Shown here piece after piece: positions 55,355 through 64,000 of a stretch of DNA of 64,000 bases. This DNA is from Dactylis glomerata (Eukaryota > Streptophyta > Magnoliopsida > Poales > Poaceae): positions 661,001 to 725,000 of the forward strand of contig QXEO01001791.1 in assembly GCA_007115705.1 (NCBI GenBank), given 5' to 3'. Position 1 is the stretch's first letter. Each line of letters opens with the position of its first letter. A model generated the notes under the pieces. The model saw only the letters and a program-made list of their open reading frames with translations, searched no databases and was not told the origin of the DNA. The translations under genes were made by a program, and so were the position numbers.

Positions 55355-55595
55355 CTTTAGTCCCGGTTTGAGACACAAACCAGGACTAAAGGGTGCGCAC
55401 ATGCGGGCGGCACACCGCATAGCCCTTTAGTCCCGGTTTGTGTCTCAAACCGGGACTAAAGGCTCCTTACGGGCCGGGACCAAAGCCTCGTGGGCGGCAT
55501 TGCGATTTTGGGGCGACGTGGCCGGGCCTTTAGTCCTGGCCCAGATGGAGGCCGGGACTAAAGGGTCCAGGCCAAAGGCCCGTTTTCCACTATTG
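55355..55595 (-). repeat. CACTA 5' terminus and subterminal palindromes
   Basis: Palindromes at 55355-55391, 55424-55462 and 55528-55563 have the ctttagtcccgg arms. The terminal repeat ends at 55595 with one base change in CACTA (caata). Confidence 0.88.
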
Positions 55596-57166
55596 AATAC
55601 AAAGTTACAGGAAGGAGAGCTAGATGACGAAATCCTAAAACAACTACATTTCTTCTCTTTCTTCTCTTTCTTCTTTTCTTCTTCTCTTGTTACCTGCAAG
55701 AAAAAGCAAACATAAAAGAAGAAATGCCACCAAGGCAGTAATACAAGTGGAAGTCAAAAATTAAAGGAATACTGTTGATAATCATCAACAAGTCAAGCTC
55801 ATCACCATTGTGTCACCATCCAAAATATCAGCCAGGGACCAATCTGGCCGGGCAGTAAGACAGGCAAGCAAGCAGCTCAATCACCATATACATGCACAGA
55901 GGTGTCAAGGCACCAATGAACATGAGCTAGTATAAAAAGGTCACTATGAGTGGATTTGGCCGACCAAGAAACCCCAGCCGACCAGCAACACCACCATCAC
56001 AGCAACACCACCATCACAGTATCTCACACCACAGTTCTCACACATCACTGTGAGCAATCACAGCTAGCAGCACCAACACCAATCACCCTGCTCATGAGCT
56101 GAGCATCAGGGGGGATTATCACCACCACACAAAACCCAGCACCAAAGCTTGGTAAACATGGTCAATTAAACAAGATCAAGCCGCAGCAAGAAGCAGGCCA
56201 AGCACCAAGAAGGTGCAGGGCAGGCAAGGAGGAGGTGCCAAGCACCAAGGAGGTGCAGGGCAAGCCACCTGGGGAGGAGCAGGACAAGCTCCAGAAGCTC
56301 TTGATCAAGCACAACCAAAAGCATCATCAACAAACAGAACCAGCCACCAATAGAAGCCAACACAGGATCAAGGTATACTTTAGAAATTGCATATCATGCA
56401 CCAAATCATGGCAAGAATCAAGATTCTTGCATACACAAGACAAACAGCAAGATAAAAACCCCACACCACCAAACCCTTCTACCAAGTGCAACACTTAGGA
56501 GGATTAGGGGTATAGTTTCCTCAGACTTACAAAGAAGTGCTCTGTATAATCATCATAGGAAGCTTTAGTTAAAAGAACACAATTATCTATGCATCACCAA
56601 TAATAGTGCCTCAGACCATGCATCATTGGCTAGACCAAGATCATCATGCAGTTCTGTTCTTATCAGTATATTGCACGGCCAACAAGATGATTTAGTCACC
56701 GATCAGAAGCCACCAAAGCATGCATTAACAGCACAAATAGCAGCCATCTAGCTTATCAACAAGAATTAATTATGCACCTCACAGGGAGGTACCACAATCA
56801 TGCTTAACAGATAGCATTTACTTGCTGTTGTATAACAAGCTATAGGAAACAAAGCAAAGTCACTAGTAACTGAGTATTCAAGCATGAATTGCTTGATACA
56901 TCTTAAATCATCACTAAAACAAAGTTCAGTTCATAATAATCAACAAAGAACTGTCACTGGACAATTCTTAGCAAGCTCAAGCTAAGCATGCTAATGCCAT
57001 CATAACTCTAATCATCAGCACCAGCAAGGTCTTGCAGCAGTGAACAAGCACTGGCTGCAAACCACAACAAGATCACCAGTAAATCATCAACAGTATGCTT
57101 TAACTGACAAAATGATTAACTTTGCAACCTTTTAATTCAGATAGCATCACATAGTTACTGAATAGA
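55596..57166. other. Unassigned CA-rich DNA, no gene
   Basis: Rich in cac and agc trinucleotides, with tandem 'caacaccaccatcacag' near 55985-56015 and repeated 'caagcaccaa(g)gaggtgcaggg' near 56195-56260. A TATA-like 'agtataaaaaggtc' lies near 55931, and a TG start, tgttgataatcatcaac, at about 55773, so part of it may be an LTR, but no partner is present. ORFs are compositional. Confidence 0.4.
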
Positions 57167-58332
57167 TGATATGTCTCAAACGTATCTATAATTTTTGATG
57201 CTCCATGCTTATTTATACACCATTTGCTTTGTGTTTTGTTACACTTCATGGCATTTTACGCATTTTCCGGAACTAACCTATTAACAAAATGCCACAGTGC
57301 CAGTTCCCTGTTTTCTGCTGTTTTTGTGTTTCAGAAAAGTTACACAGGAAATATTCTCGGAATTGGACGAAACAAAAGCCGAACCTCCTATTTTTACCGA
57401 AGCTTCACAAAGACCGAAGTGAGATGGAGGGGGGCCATAGGCAGCCACACCCTAGGGTGGCGCGGCCTAACCCTTGCCCGCGCCACCAGGGGGTGAGGCC
57501 ACCTGGCCCACCTCCTGATGCCGCCCTTCCGCCTATATATTTCTCCCGACGGGAAAAACCTAAATACCCGATCAATTTTCCAGAAACATATCGCGATCCA
57601 CCGCCGTCGTCGACCCAAGATCAGGAGGGTCCAGAAGCTCTTCCTGGCACCCTACCGAAGAGGGGAATCGCCACCGGAGGTCTTCTTCATCGCCATGCCT
57701 GCCTCCTGTGCGATGAGTGAGTAGTCTACCTTGGACTACGGGTCCATAGCAGTAGCTAGATGGTTGTCTGCTCCACCATGTGCTTCATGTTTACATCTTG
57801 TGAGCTGCCTATCATGATCAAGATCATCTTTATGTAATTCTACATGTTGTGTTTGTTGGGATCCAATGAGTATTGGTGCTATGTCAAGTTGATGTTCTGA
57901 AATTATATCTTTATGTTATCTCTATGTTGTTTATGATCTTACATGCTCTCTGTTGCTAGTAGATATCTTGGACGAGTAGATGCTAGTGACTCCAAGAGGG
58001 GGTATTTATGCCCGATAGTAGGGTTCATGCCTCTAGTAATCAGGAGGAGTGACAGAAACCTCTAAGGTTGTAGATGTGTTGTTGCCACTAGGGAGAAAAC
58101 AACATTCTTGTGTACAAGGACATTTGCTTTGTTTACATTACACAATTTGCTTAATGCAATTATCTGTTGTTCGCAACTTACTACTCAAGGGGTTCTCGGA
58201 TGACTCCCCGCGAGTGGATTATTAGTCATAGATGCAGTTGGATGGCGGTCTATGTATTTTGTTGTAATGCCCAGAGTAAATCTCATAGTGATCCTTATGA
58301 CATATGTACGTTAGCTTTATTCTATCAATTGC
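57167..58332 (+). repeat. B-family LTR, cut by element E
   Basis: Starts TGATATGTCTC and follows the 3' LTR of element B (from 17445) closely, including the TATA 'cctatatatttc' near 57532. It stops after 'tctatcaattgc', where B's LTR continues 'ccaactg'; element E begins at that base. The remaining LTR lies beyond the window. Upstream there is no polypurine tract, so it is more likely a 5' or solo LTR. Confidence 0.85.
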
Positions 58333-61300
58333 TGTAACATCCCTCTTTTAGCTAATTATATTTAGGAGTTGATTTGTGCATCATGAGCATCATCTAAAAT
58401 GCACTAATAAATTTTTGCATTTGATTCTAAGTTGAAAACCCTACAGCTGAACCAAATTCAATATCTTATCAAACAATTGCAAAATGGGTTCAAGTGTTTC
58501 AAAGTGACAAATAAAATTCATTTGGGGTTTTGCTAATTAGCAGAAGAGCCCTGGAGTTTCCAGAAGTTTAAACAAATGTAGAACATGGGTTTTATACCAA
58601 ATTTTGGGCTGTTTTGTTTTTCCTAGAAAACCTTCCAAAGCCAGGGGGTTTTCTGAAAAATCTCCTTTGTCTTCAACCTCAAGCAGCTGTGTGGCTGTCC
58701 CTGAAGGCTGTCGATGCCACCTCCTGCTCCTCACCGCTTGGCCATCGAGAAGATCCCCTGGAGACCCCTAGCGATGCCACGCTCCCCCCTCCTCCCTTTC
58801 TTCCTTCCCTGGTCGCCCTCCTTCTTCTCCCGTCGGCCTCTCCCTTCCTCACGTGAAAGCTTACAGTAGTCTTAGCTTGACACATAGCGCCGCCGTCCCG
58901 TGCCTCCCCCAGCCCCGCCGACGTGCTGAGAAGCTCCGTAGCGCCTCCCTCTTCTTCCCCGTCAAAGGAATTGAGTCGAGGTGGCCGGAGTCGCCGCCAC
59001 CATCACGGATACCTCACCGGAAATGAGCTCCTCCGCTGCCAAAATTCATCATCTCCGGCCATCCTCCGGCCAAGCCGACCCCGCCGGCGTCTTCCCGGTG
59101 AGCCTCTGGTCCGGCCGCCCCCTTTCCCCCTCCTTCTTCCGCGCCGTAGCCGCCGCCATGGCCGGCCGTTGCCAGCGTCTGGGAGCCGGTCGGGCTGGGC
59201 CATTGCCCTAGCCGACCAGGTGAACCTGGCCAGCCAACATGGCCATGGGCCCCCTGGTCAGTGGCCTTGGGTCAAGTTGACCCCAGGTGTAAAAATTTCC
59301 TGCGCATTTATTTATTTCAGAAAAATTGCTGCAAGTATTTGAAATTTGTAAAATGCATAGAAAATTATCCGTTTATCGGAAAAATACAAATGACCTATCA
59401 AAATGCTCAGAAAAATGAACTCTACCTGTTTGTGTCAATATCATGCATTGCTAATCAACTTTGAACCCTGCTTAATATAGAAGAGCAATCATACCCCCTC
59501 CGGTGAAATTTAGGGTTTATGGGATCGTCGCTTCGGAAGTGTCCGAAAACCCCGCAACCTAACTAGCTAGTGCTAGGGTTCATTTTGAGTAACATGAACT
59601 TGTCATATCATCATATTTGATTGCGTATCGATGTCATGTATTGAATGCTATTCTTTTCTGGTGTGTTTCAACCTTCCCCGATAGGATCCGGAGATTGATG
59701 TGAGCAACGCGTCCGATGTCAGGATCGACAACATCGATGATCAATACTTGTCCATCGATGAACAAGTCAAGAAGAAGAACCCTGGATATCTATTTTATTT
59801 GGTTATCAACAAATAAGGCAAGCAGCCCCCCCCCCCTCTGAACCTATGTTTCAAAGTATTTGAAAACTTACTGTTTTGCACCACCCGGTTCAACTGTCTT
59901 TTATCGATAGATAGAGTTATCCTATCTAATGCATGTTCAATTCTTGTCGCCTAAATACCCTGATCCACTGCTCCTAGAATGACTAGGTTTTGCTTGTGTG
60001 CATCGCTAGAGCTTTATATCTGAATGCTTAGCCATGCTTAGTTGTTTACTCTGGTACATATGGTTAATGAATCAGAGCTGCAAATGAATCTAGTATGACA
60101 GGATGACATGGAATGATGAGGATATGAGTTTAAACATGCTAAAAGGTTTGGATGAGCTGCCACATGGGATGTGGTTGTTTGACTCATTCTTGCCGCCCTA
60201 GGACCCGAGTTCTTTTCTCTTGATCCAAGACTGAGCATACGACCACACGTGGAGGAATGGGACTCCCGTTGACTCACTAACTTGCTTAGACTTATCCATG
60301 AGCTACCTAGTTCGGGCTTTCCATTTGGCATATGCATCGAAAGTGAAACGAGATGGTGGAAGAGGTGCATCATATAGGGACGTGGCCAAGGTTGATTGAG
60401 GTGGATTCCTCTGGTAAACCAACCTCGACTCACAACGAACGGTTCCGCATTGGAGAACGGCCATCTTGCGATGGCGGATGGAACCTTTCGGCGTGGCTCA
60501 TGGAATAGGTCGACATGAGGTAAAGGTTGTAGGCGACCATCACTCGGCTAAGATCCTTCCGGAGGGTCCAGGGGACGGTTGTCACATGTGGGTAAAGTTG
60601 TACACCCCTGCAGGGTTAAATCTTTTCGAAAAGCCATGTCCACGGTTATGGACAACTTGGAGACAGATGCTTGATCATAGAGAACTTTAACCTCATCGTA
60701 AAACGTGAAAAGAAAAGTGTGAATAGGATTGCTTTCCTCTGGGGTTTCGAGGATGTAATCCTAGTGGATAGGTTCAGCTGATGATGTTCCGGTGGATGTC
60801 TCAATGATCAAAGATATCGCTCTCTTACTCTTTTGAAACATTCTGAGTAGTCGAGCTTCTACTCTTACTTGTTTTATGCAAATAAAGATTGCTTTACACA
60901 AAACAACTCCATAGAAAGCCTTTCTTAACCAAGTTTAGCTAATAGGATACGTAAGTCTTGCTGAGTACCTTATGTACTCACCCCTGCTTTGTTGATATTT
61001 TTGCAGCAACGTGAGTTCACATCAAAGGTGAGTTCCGAACGAAGATCAACACCGACAAGTAGCTTGGGGTTCCCAGACAGCAGCTTCGGGCTGCGGAATG
61101 GGTTATCGCTGTTATGCTTCTGGCCTCTTAGGCCATGTTATCCTTGCTATGTCTAATAGCATAACCTTCCTTCCGTTGTTTGATGTAATGTTGGTCAGTG
61201 ACCTCTGATTGTAATAAGTTGGATTTTTGCTCAGGTAAGAGCTTTGCAATATTATCTTTGAGTCGTAGAGTCACTGATGTGTACCAACTGTGGTTACCCA

Positions 61301-61546
61301 TCTCGTGCATGATGCGTGTATGGATATAAAGTTCACGAGAGGGGTTTAAGATTCTCGAGCTCTCAGTTATGCAGTCTTGGTTATGATTAGTTTCACGGCG
61401 CTTCGAGATGTGTAGAGCCGATGTTTAATTCCGGCCTGCATGCCGATGGTGTTCCGGCCTGGGACTGGTAACCCCAGTATCACTGGTTGCTAGCATGACT
61501 AATACACATAACATCTATGTATAGCTTAGATCTCGGGGTCCCGACA
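58333..61546 (+). repeat. 5' LTR of element E (about 3.2 kb)
   Basis: Begins TGTAACATCCC and ends GGTCCCGACA, followed four bases later by a tRNA-iMet primer site. A 3.2 kb LTR with these ends is typical of grass chromoviruses (Tekay-type), by memory. GC-rich DNA at about 58700-59220 and AT-rich DNA elsewhere hold no gene; ORFs such as 58923-59342 are chance frames. Confidence 0.78.
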
Positions 61547-61550
61547 GCTT

Positions 61551-61562
61551 TGGTATCAGAGC
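61551..61562 (+). other. tRNA-iMet primer-binding site of element E
   Basis: tggtatcagagc, the standard complement of plant initiator tRNA-Met, just inside the LTR end. Confidence 0.92.
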
Positions 61563-64000
61563 AGGACTGTCTGTAGGAAACCCTTGCTATTGGTCGATGT
61601 TTAGTCTAGTGTTTATGAAAACTATTTGAAAGATAAAAATGAGTTGCAAAAATGTAGGTAAGGTTTCTTTTTATTCCTTATCTCTATCGATCTTAGTTCT
61701 GAGCTTTCGTATCCTTTCCTGTTGATTTGAAAAAGGTTTTTCTATCTCTTCTGGTCATTCAAAATTTAGGTCCCTCGTGGGCATGTCGATTCTAAACCAG
61801 TTGACCTACATAGTATTCTTCATACTCTCAGCTAAAACAAGAAGATGCAATTAGAAGATTTCTTTCCATTGAAATATCTTTACCTCGTGGGTTCCACATA
61901 ATTCTTCTCTAGGCTTCAAGGATTTCTTTCACCTTGTATGCCTCTCTATTTGTTTGGGTACTACAAAGTCTATACCTTGTTCTGGAAGCTACCTCATGAT
62001 TAGTACCCGTGGCATCCTCTGAGTTGCTCAGTTAGTAGTTACTCCTTTCTTCGTGTTTTAACCATGGACTTGAACCGAAGGTCCCGGATTGTGCTGGATT
62101 CCAGTAAATGAAGCTGGCCTTTAACCCAAGATCCATTCCATTGAACCCTTGTGTTAATGATTTTTCATTAACTTAATATGGTTTTCCTTTCAAGCTTGTG
62201 GTTGTAGTCGTGAATGAATTGCGGCAACATAATTTCCTGTACCGCTCACTTTGGCAGATGTTCTCTCATGGAACCAAATGGATCACGACAAGAGTTCTCT
62301 GTGTGAGTCTCATCTCTAAGTCCGTGACTCTGCCACACCTTCCTTTCAGCATTGGTTTACATGAGATGTTAACTTGTGCACCCAAATCTAAGGATACCTT
62401 CTAAGCGTGATCCTTATCTTAAGCTACTTTCTGACCCTCGTCTGCGAGTTGGCAGCCAAGATGTAAATTGCATTGGTGTCTTCTAGTGCATATTACTCTT
62501 GTGGTCTCGTCAAGCCAATCCACCCCACAATGTCAGGAGAAACAAACCTCCAGAACCTCGTCCATTTCTAGGACCAGGTCAAAGTGTTGTAATCTGTAAA
62601 ATATGAGCTCTATATAGCTTCTGCTCTGTTCCACCTTAAAGTATCACACTCTTTTATACCAAGAGGTTATGCCAAGTCTCATGGCCTCCTTGATGAAGTG
62701 ATGCTCTTACACATCTTTACTCACCCTTTCTCCGAGTTGTTCATGCTTGGAATGTTGTGTGTGCGTATTGATGTGGCCATCTAAGATCTTTAGTAAATCG
62801 TATTGCTTTGAAATCCAAGGTCACTTGCTTCAATCTTAGCATGATTGGTTAACCGATCACCAAGCGAAGTTTCACTGTGTTACCAAATCCGTAATTCAAG
62901 CACACATCTTCGGTCAAAGAGTTAGGTTTGTGTCAAAACTCTCAAGATCACATTGCTTCTTGTAAAGCAAGATTCACTCTTGAACTCAATGACATACCAG
63001 TGGATCGTGATATTCTGGATGTCTTTCTAGAAGCATCGCCATGTTTTCACATGACCGTGTTGTCAAGTTCATGAGTAAGCTGGTTCTCTGAATCGCTTCT
63101 TTCTCTAAGAATCTATACTGGATACCCTGGAATAGTTGGTTGAGCTTAATCGACAACTTGGAGAGTTGAAAGACAAAAGCTTTATCTGGACTTGTTCCTT
63201 CTTAAGGGATGTCTAGTTTTGTTCGTGTTGAAGCAAGATAATATCTTTTCTTTGGATCTACTATCTTCCAATCTTTGATATGATTTTGGGCTATCGTCAA
63301 ATCAAATTCAGCCCCAAGGACTATCTTGATGGTGTTCCTACTCATGGTTTTCACTTGAGTACACTTTATGTCCTTCGGTCTGACCAATGTTTTTGCCTTG
63401 TTCCTGCAACATATGAGTACATCTTATTGGAGCATATAAATAAGTTTGTTGTTGAGCCCATCGACAACATCCTTACTTTCTCCATGTTTGAAGACATTCA
63501 TATTGGACATTTGGCATAAATGTTGGAAACGTGTAAGAACCATCTTTGTGTCATCATGAAGTATGAGTTCTGGATGTTGGAAGTGACTTCTCTCTTTGGT
63601 TGATGTGCGATTGTTGAAAGATGTCGCCGTAAATTCAAGAAGAGTTTTCTTTGTTTCCTCGAACTCATATCGAATTGGTCATGCATGTGCGGGTTATTCT
63701 TGAGATGACAGGTTGATGCCTCCATCTTCTTGAAAATTCTCTATATGCACAACAAGCCACTGACTAATTTACTCAAGACCTTCACTATCTTCTTTCACGT
63801 TCTCCCAACAAGGACTCGGTTGTGTTTCATTGCAATAAGCTCCTGGTGTTGCAATTGTCTTTTGGCAATCACAATCTTACTTATCTTTTTGGATCTTTAC
63901 ACTATCGTCCATATCTTGGGAATCCAACAAACTTATCTCTCTGACATTCGTTGAAACTTTCCATTCAGACATACTAGGTCTGCAGTATGATTCCATCTAA
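61563..64000 (+). mobile_element. Decayed interior of element E, continues off window
   Basis: After the primer site no long frame survives. A proline-rich gag-like piece may lie near 62520-62590, but I cannot confirm it. RT-like DNA appears already 1.7 kb after the primer site, closer than in an intact element, so part of gag-protease has been lost. No 3' LTR is in view. Confidence 0.65.
63250..63790 (+). pseudogene. Degenerate Ty3/gypsy reverse transcriptase fragment
   Basis: The frame from 63280 reads LGYRQIKFSPKD, matching the usual SGYHQIKI segment of RT, then NKFVVEPIDNILTFS, where the active-site FIDD motif has become PIDN. After the stop at 63519, similarity continues in the same reading direction (KYEFWMLEV for the usual KCEFW segment), and NKPLTNLLK near 63745 fits the RT-RNase H link. 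The loss of the second catalytic Asp and the stops show that it is dead. Confidence 0.7.

Larger units (their letters stand above)
45439..55595 (-). mobile_element. Complete CACTA (En/Spm) transposon
   Basis: Both termini are present: cactagtggggacagggcc at 45439 and, on the other strand, caatagtggaaaacgggcc at 55595. Both flanks are aat (45436-45438 and 55596-55598), the 3-bp duplication expected for CACTA. On the minus strand the order is: palindromes, TATA, TNP2 transposase, tandem repeats, palindromes, TATA, second gene with Ulp1 protease, telomere-like motif, palindromes, terminus. At 10.16 kb it is a full-length autonomous-type layout, but both genes have stop codons. Confidence 0.95.

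Noticed and set aside
55773..56540. Possible copia LTR starting tgttgataatc
   Set aside because: No matching second LTR, primer site or end could be found, so it is only mentioned as unassigned DNA.
58923..59342. 139-residue ORF in element E's LTR
   Set aside because: GC-rich LTR sequence with ORFs in several frames; no domain.

Overview
The window is a block of nested transposable elements from a large grass genome. Triticeae or another Pooideae is my best guess. This rests on recognising the LTR family whose ends begin TGATACGTCTC, the CACTA palindromes built on 'tttagtcccgg' and 'tttggtaccgg', and tRNA-Asp primer sites; I could run no search. I see no complete host gene. The only host-like sequence is a broken RING-H2 gene fragment inside a transposon. 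I found no rRNA, tRNA or CRISPR array.

Layout. 1-9416 is the right-hand part of a plus-strand CACTA (En/Spm) element: transposase C-terminus, tandem hairpins, a 175-residue ORF, a captured antisense RING-H2 fragment and a seven-exon second gene (plant transposase plus Ulp1/C48 protease). It sits in a minus-strand LTR element (A, 9417-12225) with no coding sequence in view. A sits in the 5' LTR of a plus-strand gag-protease-only element (B, 12226-19066). B's 3' LTR lacks its last bases and is joined to the remnant of another Ty3/gypsy element (C, 19067-19105 and 26573-28232). C was itself split by a Ty1/copia element (19106-26572, TSD CAGAC, identical LTRs).

Two minus-strand LTR fragments follow (28233-29626 and 29627-31187), then a Helitron 3' end at 31188. 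A complete minus-strand Tat-like gypsy element (D, 31657-41280, TSD CACAT) encodes gag, protease, RT, dual RNase H and integrase. It also carries an antisense ORF for an AT-hook plus B3-like protein. Helitron material continues at 41286-42644, and a second Helitron lies at 42820-45400. A complete minus-strand CACTA element (45439-55595, TSD AAT) is the same type as the left one. After an unassigned stretch come another B-family LTR (57167-58332) and a chromovirus-like element starting with a 3.2 kb LTR (58333-61546), whose decayed interior runs off the window.

How the pieces work together. In the right CACTA element, clusters of three palindromes sit at each end and beside the second gene's TATA box. 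The 5' cluster lies next to the transposase TATA box. The clusters may therefore be both transposase-binding sites and promoter modules. Both elements encode a transposase and a second protein ending in an Ulp1-type protease with His, Asp and Cys intact, but both have accumulated stop codons. Seven stops can be compared with a sister copy or repeat unit, and all seven fit C-to-T change, four or five of them in CHG or CG contexts. B and A keep LTRs and primer sites but no polymerase, so they would depend on other elements. C and D both carry antisense AT-hook ORFs between pol and the 3' LTR, the most unusual shared feature here.
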